Assembly: GCF_000271845.1 (NCBI RefSeq)
Contig: NZ_JH719395.1
Coordinates: 2,828,208 to 2,892,207 of the forward strand
DNA from: Rhizobium leguminosarum bv. trifolii WSM2297
Lineage (GTDB): Bacteria > Pseudomonadota > Alphaproteobacteria > Rhizobiales > Rhizobiaceae
DNA length: 64,000 nt
Direction: 5' to 3'
The first letter of the stretch is position 1. The number at the start of each line of letters is the position of its first letter. Position numbers and translations under genes: made by a program. Shown here piece after piece: positions 8,799 through 17,606 of the stretch. Below the pieces are notes generated by a model that was given only the letters and a program-made list of their open reading frames with translations, was not told the DNA's origin and did no database searches.

Positions 8799-9800
8799 CT
8801 ATGCGGCGGCCCGCATAAAACTTCCCAATCCCGCAAACAGTTCCACCGACCGTAGCCGCGCCTCGATGTCATGGATCGGCATCGAGATGATCACCTCGTC
8901 GGCCTGCGTTTCCTCGAGAAACGCCGTCAGTTTCGCCTCCGCCGTCTGCGGCGACCCCACCACGGCGTAACGCAGCGTGTGTTCGACGTTCATCTTTTCC
9001 ATCGGCGACCAGAAATTTTCCATATCGGCCACCGGGCGCGGGAACGGGCCGCGGACATTGCGGCGCAGATTGACGAACTGCTGCTCGGCGGAGGTGAAAT
9101 GATAGCGCGCCTCCTCGTCCGTCGCCGCCACCGCGCCCATGACCCCGACCATCACATAGGGCTTGTCGAGTGTCGCCGAGGGCTGGAAGCGGTCGCGGTA
9201 GATCGCGATCGCATCGAGCAGCATGTCGGGCGCGAAATGTGAGGCGAAGGCATAGGGAAGCCCAAGCATGGCGGCGAGCTGGGCGCTGTAGAGGCTGGAG
9301 CCGAGTAGCCAGATCGGGATATGCGATGAATTGCCGGGAACGGCAAGGATCGCCTGGTTCTCGACCGGTGTGTCGAGGAGCTGCTGCAGTTCCACCACGT
9401 CGTTCGGAAAGCTGTTGGCGCCGGCCTCGAGGTTGCGCCGCAGCGCCTGTGCCGTGCGCATGTCCGTTCCCGGCGCGCGCCCGAGGCCGAGATCGACACG
9501 GCCGGGGAAAAGGGCCTCCAGCGTGCCGAATTGCTCGGCAATGACGAGCGGCGAATGATTGGGCAGCATGATACCGCCTGAGCCGATGCGGATGCGCGTT
9601 GTCGCCGCCCCGACATGACCGATGACGACAGCGGTGGCCGCACTGGCGATCCCTGGCATGCCGTGATGTTCGGCGAGCCAGAAGCGCTTGTAACCGAATT
9701 CCTCGGCCTTACGCGCCATCCGCGCCGAACTGTCGAGCGACTGGCGGATACTGCTGCCGTCGGCAACGGGGGAAAGGTCGAGTATGGAGAAGGGAACCAT
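8799..9800 (-). CDS. LLM-class (luciferase-like) flavin-dependent oxidoreductase
   Basis: A 333-residue bacterial-luciferase-like monooxygenase of the MsnO8 type. Family landmarks are FSILDLSPV at the N-terminus, [12 protein letters not shown] at about 45-56, [17 protein letters not shown] and the [14 protein letters not shown] strand. Such enzymes use reduced FMN supplied by a separate reductase; the substrate cannot be told. The start at 9800 (MVPFS) matches the family N-terminus; the longer frame adds 37 residues with no support. No partner reductase is adjacent. Confidence 0.88.
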   Translation of the reverse strand: MVPFSILDLSPVADGSSIRQSLDSSARMARKAEEFGYKRFWLAEHHGMPGIASAATAVVIGHVGAATTRIRIGSGGIMLPNHSPLVIAEQFGTLEALFPGRVDLGLGRAPGTDMRTAQALRRNLEAGANSFPNDVVELQQLLDTPVENQAILAVPGNSSHIPIWLLGSSLYSAQLAAMLGLPYAFASHFAPDMLLDAIAIYRDRFQPSATLDKPYVMVGVMGAVAATDEEARYHFTSAEQQFVNLRRNVRGPFPRPVADMENFWSPMEKMNVEHTLRYAVVGSPQTAEAKLTAFLEETQADEVIISMPIHDIEARLRSVELFAGLGSFMRAAA

Positions 9801-9877
9801 GGGAAACCTGCCGGCCAGTTGAAGGATGCAGCCTATGTAGGTTCGCGCTTGCACCATTCCAAACCGAGCGCGCAAAG

Positions 9878-9908
9878 AAAAAGGGCCGCGCGAACGCGAC
9901 CCTTTTTG
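9878..9908 (-). terminator. Terminator of the solitary chemoreceptor gene
   Basis: On the minus strand AAAGGGTCGCG, a ttcg loop and CGCGGCCCTTTTT form a GC-rich stem with a T-run, starting 19 bp after the receptor stop codon. Confidence 0.82.
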
Positions 9909-9926
9909 CAATACTGCAGGCGGTGG

Positions 9927-12242
9927 CTACCGGTGACGGCGCAGCACATGCACCTCGGCGCTGGGCTGGTGATGGCCGGGGGGCAGCGTGAAATTGCCGA
10001 GCTGGCGGTCCATTTCCAGGGCTTCCGTCGCCAGCCGGTGGATCGCCGCCGTTGTCTCCTCGACCATCGAGGCATTCTGCTGCGTCATCGCGTCGAGTTC
10101 GGCCACGGCGCTGTTGATCTCCCGCAGCGTATCGGCTTCCTCGCGAGTCGCACCCATGATGTCGTGGATCTGTCCGTTGATCGCCTCGACATGGGCGCCG
10201 ATGCCGTTCAGCGCAACGCCGGCCCTTTCCACCAGCGACACGCCGCTTTCGACCTCATGCGTCGATTTCTGCAGCAGGCTGGAGATCTCCTTGGCCGCGC
10301 TCGATGAGCGCTGGGCGAGTTCGCGCACTTCCATGGCGACGACGGCGAAGCCTTTGCCGGATTCACCGGCGCGCGCTGCCTCGACGCCGGCATTGAGCGC
10401 CAGGAGGTTCGTCTGGAAGGCGATTTCGTCGATGACCGAGATGATCGTGTTGATCTGGCGTGAAGAGGTCTGGATCGCCTCCATCGCCGCGATCGTCTCG
10501 CGCATGATCTGGCCGGAGCCGGTCGTCTCCTTCTTGGCGTCGCGGGCGATGCGCTCGGCCTGTTCGGCCCGCTCGATCTGCCGGCGGACGGACTGGGTGA
10601 TGGCGCTGATCGCATTCGCCGTCTCGGTGATCGAGCCGGCCTGGCGCTCGGTGCGGCCGGCAAGCTCGTCGGCGCCGGTGCGCATCTCCTCGGAGCCGGC
10701 GCGCACCGCCATCGAGTTGCCGCCGATGGCCGTCATGGTTTCGCTCAGCGTCGCCAGTGCCTCGTTGAAATTGATGCGCAGGCTTTCGAGCTCGTTCGGG
10801 AAGCGCGTATCGATCTGATAGGCAAGATCGCCGCTCGCCAGATGATGCAGGCCTTCGTCGATCGCTTCGACCACCTGCTGCAACGTCTTCGCCTCGGCCT
10901 CGCGTTCGGCCAGATTCTGCTGGCGATCCTGCTCGGCCTGCAGGCGCGTCTCTTCGCTGACGGCTTCGAGTTCACGGCTTTCGATCAGCGACTGGCGGAA
11001 GCGGGCGAGTGCATTCGCCATCGTGCCGATCTCGTCCTTGCGGCTCAGGCTGCCGATCTCGCTGTCGAGCTTGCCGTCGGCAACGTCGCGGGTGACCCCG
11101 GCAAGCCGCGCAAGCGGCGAGAACAGGAGATTGGTGACGAGGCCGGTGGCGATCGCCATGACGATGAGCACGCCGATGCCGATCATCGTCAGCAGAGTGG
11201 CGATCTCGATCGAGCCGGCATTGAGTTCGCTGAGCAGCACGCTCTCGACCACCAGGAAACGGTCGCCGCGATAGTCGATGCCGCGGACATAGGCGCGGGC
11301 CGGCCCGTCCGCCCGGCTGAAATCGGCAACCGTCATCGCCGAACTGGCAAGTGCATCCTTGATGAAGGTGAAGGGGGTCGCATCGAGCGTCGCAAGCCTG
11401 CCGTTCGCGTCGAGCCCGACGGCGGAGCCGTCGCCGGAGACGATCGCCGCCCGCGCCGTGCTGTTCTGGACGATGCCTTTGGCGAGGATGCTGGTGACGA
11501 TGTCGTCGCGCACCTTGAAGAGGATGATGCCCTTGGTCGCGCCGAGCTTGACGATCGGCACGGCATAGAAGATCGCCGATGTGCCGTTGGCGGCATCGAC
11601 GCGAACGCCGGAGAAACCTGTCGGTGCGGCATCATCCGTCGCCTTGGCGGTATTCTCGAGTGCCTTGGCGAAAGCGATACCGGCGCCGCTTGCCTTCCAG
11701 GTGTCCGTTTTCAGGTTTTCGGCGAAGTCGTCCTGCTTCTTGTAGGAATAGAGGACGGTGCCGTCGAGATCGGCGATCAGCAGATCGCTGAAGGCGGTAT
11801 CTGCGAGGTCGCGGGCCACTTCGCCCTGCGTCTTCTCGTGGTTCGAATAATAGAAGCCGCTCGGCCCTTCCGGCTTCATCAGTTTCTCGCGCTGGTCGGC
11901 CGGGTTGGGATTGCCCGATATGAAAACCTTCTTCAACTCGGCGCGGGCATCGCCGGAGGTCTTCTCGATCGTCTTCCAACCGCTTTTCAGGCTGGTGATC
12001 GACATCTGCAGCGCCTCGATGCGCGCAATCGACGTCGCCTGGTTTTCAAGCTGCGTCAGCTGGTCCTGCAGCATGTCGCCGCGAAAGATCAGCACGCTCT
12101 CCTTGGCTTTCAGCGCCTGCTCGTCGGAGATCCGGCTGCTGGCGAAATAGGCAAGCACGTCGATCACCGCGATCGACAGCACCGTCAGCAGAATGAATGT
12201 GGCAATGACCTTGAAGGACAGGGATTGAAATCTCTGTGCCAT
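9927..12242 (-). CDS. Solitary methyl-accepting chemotaxis protein
   Basis: A 771-residue inner-membrane chemoreceptor. The N-terminus has a membrane segment (about 9-32), a large periplasmic sensor of about 330 residues, and a second segment near IGIGVLIVMAIATGLVTNLL. A HAMP domain (LARLAGVTRDVADGKLDSEI) and a second HAMP-like unit (LHHLASGDLAYQI) follow, then the signalling domain with the conserved hairpin tip (IAFQTNLLALNAGVEAARAG). It ends in VLRRHR and lacks the tail shared by the three receptors of the che operon. The start at 12242 follows aagggg; the ORF upstream of it has no support. Ligand unknown. Confidence 0.92.
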   Translation of the reverse strand: MAQRFQSLSFKVIATFILLTVLSIAVIDVLAYFASSRISDEQALKAKESVLIFRGDMLQDQLTQLENQATSIARIEALQMSITSLKSGWKTIEKTSGDARAELKKVFISGNPNPADQREKLMKPEGPSGFYYSNHEKTQGEVARDLADTAFSDLLIADLDGTVLYSYKKQDDFAENLKTDTWKASGAGIAFAKALENTAKATDDAAPTGFSGVRVDAANGTSAIFYAVPIVKLGATKGIILFKVRDDIVTSILAKGIVQNSTARAAIVSGDGSAVGLDANGRLATLDATPFTFIKDALASSAMTVADFSRADGPARAYVRGIDYRGDRFLVVESVLLSELNAGSIEIATLLTMIGIGVLIVMAIATGLVTNLLFSPLARLAGVTRDVADGKLDSEIGSLSRKDEIGTMANALARFRQSLIESRELEAVSEETRLQAEQDRQQNLAEREAEAKTLQQVVEAIDEGLHHLASGDLAYQIDTRFPNELESLRINFNEALATLSETMTAIGGNSMAVRAGSEEMRTGADELAGRTERQAGSITETANAISAITQSVRRQIERAEQAERIARDAKKETTGSGQIMRETIAAMEAIQTSSRQINTIISVIDEIAFQTNLLALNAGVEAARAGESGKGFAVVAMEVRELAQRSSSAAKEISSLLQKSTHEVESGVSLVERAGVALNGIGAHVEAINGQIHDIMGATREEADTLREINSAVAELDAMTQQNASMVEETTAAIHRLATEALEMDRQLGNFTLPPGHHQPSAEVHVLRRHR

Positions 12243-12485
12243 GTACGACGAACCCCTTCTGAACACGCCTGCCGGCGCGGGCACGCAGCGCATGCCTGAT
12301 CGACTGATCTTAAACAGAACATCGGGGGGCTTATCTCGTTGCGACACGAGACCCCCTTCGTATTTGACACTAGAATTCAAGCATCTGTTTTAATTCGCGG
12401 TAAATGGCGCGGCCGAAAACCATCAGTGTTTTTGTTTTGTTCACATATCGATGGCAGTTATTTCGCAATCGCTATAGGTTGAACC

Positions 12486-12995
12486 ATGCAAAATACGATT
12501 CGCATTATCGGCATCGACCCCGGCCTTCGCCGCACCGGCTGGGGAATCATCGACACGCTGGGCAATTCCCTCCGATTTGTGGCCTCCGGAACCGTGACTT
12601 CCGATGGAGAGATGGACCTTGCCTCCCGCCTCTGCCAGCTGCATGACGGCCTGGCGGAGGTCGTCCACGCTTACAAGCCGGACCAAGCCGCCGTCGAACA
12701 GACCTTCGTCAACAAGGATGCGGTGGCGACCCTGAAGCTTGGCCAGGCGCGTGGCATCGCCATGCTGGTGCCGGCGCGCGCCGGGTTGCAGGTTTCCGAA
12801 TATGCTCCGAACGCCGTGAAGAAGGCCGTCATCGGCGTCGGCCACGGCGAAAAACACCAGATCCACTTGATGTTGAAGATCCTGATGCCAAAAGTCGAAT
12901 TCAAGGGCGACGACGCCGCCGACGCCCTGGCGATCGCCATCTGCCATGCCCATAATCGCGGCAGCAACCGGATGCGCCAGGCGCTGGCCGGCTAA
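12486..12995 (+). CDS. ruvC: Crossover junction endodeoxyribonuclease RuvC
   Basis: Resolves Holliday junctions by paired nicking together with RuvAB. The 169-residue protein has the four acidic catalytic residues in the expected places: D11 (IGIDPG), E71 (AVEQTF), D143 and D146 ([14 protein letters not shown]). The start MQNTIRIIG gives the family N-terminus. In most alphaproteobacteria ruvA follows at once; here a two-gene toxin-antitoxin module of about 700 bp lies in between. Confidence 0.97.
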   Translation: MQNTIRIIGIDPGLRRTGWGIIDTLGNSLRFVASGTVTSDGEMDLASRLCQLHDGLAEVVHAYKPDQAAVEQTFVNKDAVATLKLGQARGIAMLVPARAGLQVSEYAPNAVKKAVIGVGHGEKHQIHLMLKILMPKVEFKGDDAADALAIAICHAHNRGSNRMRQALAG

Positions 12996-13002
12996 TGCGT
13001 TC

Positions 13003-13036
13003 TTGACTTGTTCTTTCAGTAAGGATAATTCTTACT
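13003..13036 (+). promoter_or_regulatory. Putative promoter and operator of the toxin-antitoxin pair
   Basis: TTGACT (13003-13008) and GATAAT (13024-13029) resemble -35 and -10 boxes, though the 15-bp spacing is short. A perfect inverted repeat AGTAAG-gataatt-CTTACT (13018-13036) covers the -10, 17 bp before the antitoxin start. AbrB/MazE-type antitoxins usually bind such palindromes to repress their own operon. Confidence 0.5.
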
Positions 13037-13052
13037 TCGAAGGAGCAGCAAG

Positions 13053-13304
13053 ATGCGCGTCACGTCCAAGGGCCAAGTCACCATTCCTCGCGATCTCAGA
13101 GAGCTTGCAGGCATCGAGGCCAACAGCGAGGTCATCTTCTCGATCGAGAACGGTAAGCTCGTTCTCTCGCCGAAGAACGGCAAGCAGGAGATCGAGGATC
13201 GGGGTCGGCTGGACCGTTTCCTACAGACGATCCGTCGTCTCGAAGGAACCGGCGATCAGGCGATCGATGCCGAAGACCTCATGTCGATGACCCGCGACCG
13301 CTGA
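13053..13304 (+). CDS. AbrB/MazE/SpoVT-family antitoxin
   Basis: An 83-residue protein with the swapped-hairpin AbrB fold: MRVTSKGQVTIPRDLRELAG, then SEVIFSIENGKLVLSPK. The N-terminal half should bind operator DNA and the acidic/basic C-terminal part the toxin. Strong ribosome site (gaaggagca). Its stop shares one base with the toxin ATG (TGATG at 13302-13306), the usual coupling that keeps antitoxin in excess. Family firm; antitoxin role inferred from pairing with the PIN protein. Confidence 0.9.
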   Translation: MRVTSKGQVTIPRDLRELAGIEANSEVIFSIENGKLVLSPKNGKQEIEDRGRLDRFLQTIRRLEGTGDQAIDAEDLMSMTRDR

Positions 13305-13717
13305 TGGCGACGCTTGTCGATACAAACATACTCGTCGATCTGGCTGTGACTGGTTCGGACTGGCATGGGTGGTCGCGTCGGAAAATGCTCGACGTCTTCA
13401 GAGATGGGCCGGTGCTGATAAACCCGATCATCTATTCCGAATTTTCCGTTCGCTACGACGATATGGATGAAGTTGACCAACTGCTTCCGCAGGATGAATT
13501 TCGCCGCGAGAACCTGCCCTGGCCGGCTGCATTTGCCGCAGCTCAAGCCTTCCGGCTTTACCGTCGTGCCGGCGGAGAAAGCGAACGGATACTACCCGAC
13601 TTCCTCATCGGCGCCCATGCGGCGATCAGGGGCTACACAATTCTGACCCGCGATCCCAGCGGATACCGCTCCTATTTCCCCTCCGTGGAACTTATCACGC
13701 CCGAAACCCACCCTTGA
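13304..13717 (+). CDS. PIN-domain ribonuclease toxin (VapC-like)
   Basis: A 137-residue PIN-domain protein. The acidic metal-binding residues are in place: D6 ([10 protein letters not shown]), E46 (IYSEFS), D99 ([10 protein letters not shown]) and D117 (TRDPSGY). VapC toxins usually cut tRNA or rRNA; the target here is unknown. It is coupled by overlap to the AbrB-type antitoxin and ends 13 bp before ruvA, so ruvA is probably co-transcribed with the module. All catalytic residues are intact, so the toxin is likely active. Confidence 0.9.
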   Translation: MATLVDTNILVDLAVTGSDWHGWSRRKMLDVFRDGPVLINPIIYSEFSVRYDDMDEVDQLLPQDEFRRENLPWPAAFAAAQAFRLYRRAGGESERILPDFLIGAHAAIRGYTILTRDPSGYRSYFPSVELITPETHP

Positions 13718-13730
13718 GAGACCGCGACCC

Positions 13731-14345
13731 ATGATCGGCAAGCTGAAAGGCACCATAGACGAGATCGGCGAAGACTATGTGCTCGTCGATGTGCACGGCG
13801 TCTGCTACGTCGCCCATTGCTCGGCCCGCACCCTGTCCAAGCTCGGTTCGGCCGGCGAGGCCTGCGTGCTGTTCATCGAGACCTATGTGCGCGAGGATCA
13901 GTTGAAGCTCTTCGGCTTCATGACCGCATTGGAGCGGGAATGGTTCAACCTGCTCCAGAGCGTCCAGGGCGTCGGCGCCAAGGTGGCGCTTGCCGTGCTC
14001 TCGACGCTGACGCCGGCCGAACTCGCCAATGCGATCGCCCTGCAGGACCGCGCCGCCGTCTCCCGCGCGCCGGGCGTCGGTCCGAAAGTGGCGATGCGCC
14101 TCGTCACCGAACTCAAGAACCGGGCGCCGGCCTTTGCCGGAGAAGCGATCAATATCGCCCTCAAACAGGAACTCGGCGAAGGCGTCGCCGCCGCACCGGT
14201 TGCCGACGCGGTTTCCGCACTGACCAACCTCGGCTACAGCAGAGACCAGGCGGCGAATGCTGTCGCCGCGGCGATGAAGACGGCCGGCGATGGTGCCGAC
14301 AGCGCCAAGCTGATCAGGCTAGGATTGAAAGAACTGGCGCGGTGA
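13731..14345 (+). CDS. ruvA: Holliday junction DNA-binding protein RuvA
   Basis: The 204-residue RuvA tetramer binds the four-way junction and loads the RuvB motor. Visible domains are the N-terminal OB fold ([21 protein letters not shown]), the two helix-hairpin-helix motifs ([18 protein letters not shown] and [20 protein letters not shown]) and the C-terminal domain III ([17 protein letters not shown]). The start is 13 bp downstream of the PIN toxin, with gagaga as ribosome site. An 82-bp gap separates it from ruvB. Confidence 0.97.
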   Translation: MIGKLKGTIDEIGEDYVLVDVHGVCYVAHCSARTLSKLGSAGEACVLFIETYVREDQLKLFGFMTALEREWFNLLQSVQGVGAKVALAVLSTLTPAELANAIALQDRAAVSRAPGVGPKVAMRLVTELKNRAPAFAGEAINIALKQELGEGVAAAPVADAVSALTNLGYSRDQAANAVAAAMKTAGDGADSAKLIRLGLKELAR

Positions 14346-14427
14346 AGGCTCGAAAACCGATGATTGAATGTCGAAACAGCCGACTTTTGGTGTATTGCTG
14401 TGACAGGTTTCAAAACGGAATGAGAGC

Positions 14428-15468
14428 ATGAGTGAACCCGCCCGCCTGATATCGCCGGAAAAGCGGGGCGAAGATCTAGATCTCACCCTGCGCCCGCAAT
14501 CGCTGGACGAATTCACCGGCCAGGCGGAAGCCCGCGCCAACCTGAAGGTCTTCATCGAGGCGGCGAAGAACCGCGGCGAGGCGTTGGATCATGTGCTCTT
14601 CGTCGGTCCGCCCGGCCTCGGCAAGACGACACTGGCGCAAATCATGGCGAAGGAACTCGGCGTCAATTTCCGCTCGACGTCAGGCCCGGTCATTGCCAAG
14701 GCCGGTGACCTTGCCGCCCTGCTCACCAATCTCGAAGAGCGCGACGTGCTCTTCATCGACGAGATCCATCGCCTCAATCCCGCCGTCGAGGAAATCCTCT
14801 ATCCGGCCATGGAGGATTTCCAGCTCGACCTGATCATCGGCGAAGGCCCTGCCGCGCGCTCGGTGAAGATCGACCTGTCGAAATTCACCCTGGTGGCGGC
14901 CACCACGCGTCTCGGCCTGCTGACGACGCCGCTGCGTGACCGCTTCGGCATCCCGGTGCGCCTGAGCTTCTATACCGTCGAGGAGTTGGAACTGATCGTG
15001 CGCCGCGGTGCCCGGCTGATGAACCTGCCGATGACCGAAGAGGGCGCACGCGAGATCGCAAGGCGCGCCCGCGGCACTCCGCGCATCGCCGGCCGGCTGT
15101 TGCGGCGCGTGCGCGATTTCGCCGAGGTGGCAAGGGCCGAGGCTGTCACCCGCGAGATCGCCGACGAGGCGCTGACCCGCCTGCTGGTCGACAATGTCGG
15201 CTTCGACCAACTCGACAAACGTTACCTCAACATGATCGCCGTCAACTTCGGCGGCGGCCCGGTCGGCATCGAGACCATCGCCGCCGGCCTTTCCGAGCCG
15301 CGCGACGCGATCGAAGACATTATTGAGCCCTACATGATCCAGCAGGGTTTCATTCAGCGCACGCCACGCGGCCGTGTTCTGACCGCAATCGCGTGGAAAC
15401 ATCTCGGAATGCAACCGCCCAAGGAAATGGAGGCTGCGCAGTTCCGGCTGTTCCAGGAGGACAACTGA
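14428..15468 (+). CDS. ruvB: Holliday junction branch migration helicase RuvB
   Basis: AAA+ hexameric motor of 346 residues that drives branch migration with RuvA. Walker [10 protein letters not shown] at 60-68, Walker B FIDEIHRL with D111 and E112, sensor 1 ([18 protein letters not shown]) and the arginine-rich sensor 2 region ([17 protein letters not shown]) are all present, followed by the winged-helix DNA-binding domain. The stop is directly followed by a GTG start of the next gene. Confidence 0.97.
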   Translation: MSEPARLISPEKRGEDLDLTLRPQSLDEFTGQAEARANLKVFIEAAKNRGEALDHVLFVGPPGLGKTTLAQIMAKELGVNFRSTSGPVIAKAGDLAALLTNLEERDVLFIDEIHRLNPAVEEILYPAMEDFQLDLIIGEGPAARSVKIDLSKFTLVAATTRLGLLTTPLRDRFGIPVRLSFYTVEELELIVRRGARLMNLPMTEEGAREIARRARGTPRIAGRLLRRVRDFAEVARAEAVTREIADEALTRLLVDNVGFDQLDKRYLNMIAVNFGGGPVGIETIAAGLSEPRDAIEDIIEPYMIQQGFIQRTPRGRVLTAIAWKHLGMQPPKEMEAAQFRLFQEDN

Positions 15469-16371
15469 GTGATCACCCGCCGCGGATTTTTCAAGGTTCT
15501 TGGCGGCGGTATCGTAGGCGTCATGTCGCTTGGTGGTTACGCCTTCGCTTACGAACCGCTGGCGCGGCTCGGCATCGCCCGCTACAGGCTGACGCCGCCG
15601 GGATGGACACCAGGGCTGAAGCTCCGCATCGTCGCACTCGCCGATATCCATGCCTGCGAACCGTGGATGTCGGCAAGCCGCATTGCCTCGATCTGCCACA
15701 GGGCCAATGAACTCGAAGGCGATGTCACCGTCCTGCTCGGCGATTACGCCGCCGGCATGAACATGGTGACGCAATATGTGCATTCGAGCCAATGGTCGAA
15801 GGCGCTGGCCACCCTGCAGGCCCCTCTCGGCGTCCATGCGATCATGGGCAACCATGATTGGTGGGAGGACAGGACTGCCCAGCAGAATGGCGGAATGGAA
15901 ACCTTCGGGCACCGGGCTCTCGCCGACGTCGGAATCCCGGTCTACGGCAACCGCGCCGTCCGGCTCGAAAAAGACGGCCGCGGCTTCTGGCTCGCAGGCC
16001 TCGAAGATCAGCTGGCGCTGCTGCCCGGCAGGAAGTGGGGCCGTACGCGCATGCTCGGCCTCGACGATCTCGATGGAACGCTGGCTCAGGTGGCCGACGA
16101 TGCGCCCGTCATCCTGCTTGCCCATGAACCCGATATCTTTCCGCGCGTGCCCGAGCGCGTCTCGCTGACGCTGTCGGGCCACACCCATGGCGGACAGATT
16201 CGCTTTCTCGGCCGTTCGCCGATCGTCCCCTCGCGTTACGGCAACCGCTACGCCTATGGCCATATTGTCGAGGAGGGGCGTAATCTTATCGTCTCCGGCG
16301 GTCTCGGCTGCTCCATCGCACCGGTGCGCTTCGGCGTGCCGCCGGAAATCGTCGTGATCGATCTTGGATAG
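15469..16371 (+). CDS. Tat-exported metallophosphoesterase (YkuE-like)
   Basis: A 300-residue calcineurin-like phosphoesterase. The N-terminus has a twin-arginine motif (TRRGFFK) and a hydrophobic stretch (GGGIVGVMSLGGYAFA), so it should leave the cytoplasm folded via Tat. The metal motifs are complete: ADIHA, LGDYAAG, MGNHDWW, LAHEPD and SGHTHGGQ. Bacillus YkuE is a Tat-exported, wall-associated relative. Translation starts at a GTG immediately after the ruvB stop, so the gene is coupled to ruvB; the next gene follows at once. Substrate unknown, perhaps a membrane phospholipid or UDP-sugar. Confidence 0.88.
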   Translation: MITRRGFFKVLGGGIVGVMSLGGYAFAYEPLARLGIARYRLTPPGWTPGLKLRIVALADIHACEPWMSASRIASICHRANELEGDVTVLLGDYAAGMNMVTQYVHSSQWSKALATLQAPLGVHAIMGNHDWWEDRTAQQNGGMETFGHRALADVGIPVYGNRAVRLEKDGRGFWLAGLEDQLALLPGRKWGRTRMLGLDDLDGTLAQVADDAPVILLAHEPDIFPRVPERVSLTLSGHTHGGQIRFLGRSPIVPSRYGNRYAYGHIVEEGRNLIVSGGLGCSIAPVRFGVPPEIVVIDLG

Positions 16372-16378
16372 GAATGAC

Positions 16379-16888
16379 ATGGCCAAGCGCACTCTCATCC
16401 GCCTGACCGCGGGCGCTGAGCGTTTCAACTATCGCATCGCCGGCCTCGGTTTCCGCGACGGTCACGTGCTCGTACATCGCGCCATACACGAGCCCTTCTG
16501 GACCTTTCCGGGCGGCAGGGCGGAAATCGGCGAGACGTCGGAAGAGACGCTGAAACGAGAGATGGTGGAGGAATTGGGCGTCGAGGTCACCGTCTCCCGC
16601 CTGCTCTGGGTCGTCGAGAACTTTTTCCATTACGAGCAGCGCGACTGGCATGAACTCGGCTTCTATTATCTGATGGACATACCGCCGGAATTCCCCTTCG
16701 GGCCACACGAAATCATCCATCGCGTCGAGGACGGCGACAACCATCTCGAATTCAAATGGGTGCTTGCGACGCGCCAAGCCCTGACCGCGCTCGACATTCC
16801 GCCCTATTTCATTGCCAATGAAATCGAGACACTGCCCGCGGTACCCCGTCATCTCGTCTGGCGCGACGGCAATCTCGATAACGACTGA
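16379..16888 (+). CDS. Nudix hydrolase
   Basis: A 169-residue Nudix protein. The Nudix box fits perfectly at residues 46-68: G46, E52, then R60-E61, E64-E65 and G67. These enzymes cleave nucleoside diphosphates linked to another group. The ATG at 16379 lies 7 bp after the phosphoesterase stop and follows gatagga. Tryptophan- and histidine-rich segments (WVVENFFHYEQRDWHELGFYY) resemble Nudix proteins of the ADP-ribose/NTP type, but the substrate cannot be fixed. It probably belongs to the ruvB transcription unit. Confidence 0.88.
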   Translation: MAKRTLIRLTAGAERFNYRIAGLGFRDGHVLVHRAIHEPFWTFPGGRAEIGETSEETLKREMVEELGVEVTVSRLLWVVENFFHYEQRDWHELGFYYLMDIPPEFPFGPHEIIHRVEDGDNHLEFKWVLATRQALTALDIPPYFIANEIETLPAVPRHLVWRDGNLDND

Positions 16889-16899
16889 TGTAAGCACGT

Positions 16900-16943
16900 C
16901 TACAGCGCCGCGTGTCTTTTCAGATGCGCAAAGGACGCTGTAA
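16900..16943. repeat. Rhizobial palindromic repeat
   Basis: TACAGCG (16901-16907) and CGCTGTA (16936-16942) enclose an imperfect palindrome (ccgcgtgtctt, cagatgcgcaaagga). The pattern is a common rhizobial intergenic repeat. It could fold in RNA from either strand. Confidence 0.65.
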
Positions 16944-16982
16944 CACTTTCAATCCTCGCACGTGCGAAGAGGAGATGCGCCG

Positions 16983-17546
16983 ATGCCGACCTTTGATCCC
17001 GTCAGGTCATTTCGCAAGCTCTCCTATAACAACGCCCTTGCCAACCACCGTCTGCTTCAAGCCTGCGCGGCATTGCAGCCCGGCGAATTCGAAGCGCCGC
17101 GCACCAGCTTCTTCCCCTCGATCAAGGGAACCCTGAACCACATCATCACGGTCGACTGGTTCTATGTCGATGGCCTGGAAGGCGGCACGCTCGGATTCCA
17201 GGCCTTCGAGGTCGACGAACCCTTCGACGATATTTTATCGCTGGCGCAAGCGCAGGCCAAAGTCGATCAGCGCCTGACGGCGCTTTGCGAGGCCCTGACG
17301 CCGGAGAGGCTCACCTCGACCGTCAGACTCCATCGCGGCCCCCGCATCCAGGAAGAGCGGATGGACGACGTGCTCGCCCACCTCTTCCAGCACCAGACCC
17401 ATCATCGCGGCCAGGTGCATGCGATGCTCTCCGGCACCAGTGTCGCTCCGCCGCAGCTCGACGAATTCATCGTCACCGACGACGCCAGGTTTCGCGGCGA
17501 AGAACTCGCCGAACTCGGTTGGAGCGAAGAAACGCTGATGCGCTAA
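16983..17546 (+). CDS. DinB-family protein (YfiT/DinB four-helix bundle)
   Basis: A 187-residue DinB-like protein. The three metal-binding histidines expected in the four-helix bundle are visible: one in LNHIITVDWF near residue 50 and two in HQTHHRGQVHAML near 143. Members are metal-dependent thiol S-transferase-like proteins of mostly unknown substrate. The start at 16983 follows agaggag at good spacing; an in-frame ATG at 16962 would add seven residues and lacks a ribosome site. A stand-alone gene flanked by repeats on both sides. Confidence 0.85.
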   Translation: MPTFDPVRSFRKLSYNNALANHRLLQACAALQPGEFEAPRTSFFPSIKGTLNHIITVDWFYVDGLEGGTLGFQAFEVDEPFDDILSLAQAQAKVDQRLTALCEALTPERLTSTVRLHRGPRIQEERMDDVLAHLFQHQTHHRGQVHAMLSGTSVAPPQLDEFIVTDDARFRGEELAELGWSEETLMR

Positions 17547-17555
17547 AGCTCCTTT

Positions 17556-17606
17556 GTAACGCATGTCGTTGTCGCAAAACCGCTGCACACATTTGCGCGA
17601 CATACT
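17556..17606. repeat. Rhizobial palindromic repeat (relative of 5690-5793)
   Basis: Contains gcatgtcgttgtcgcaaaacc, cgctgcacac and a closing gcgacat, the same family as the element after the YmdB-like gene but inverted. It lies exactly between the convergent dinB-like and acvB genes and may act as the 3' structure for both. Confidence 0.6.

Noticed and set aside
14680..16428. Long minus-strand open frame (582 codons) opposite ruvB and the phosphoesterase
   Set aside because: It is antisense to two well-supported genes, has no family features and is rich in Arg/Gly/His/Asp as expected from GC-rich third positions.
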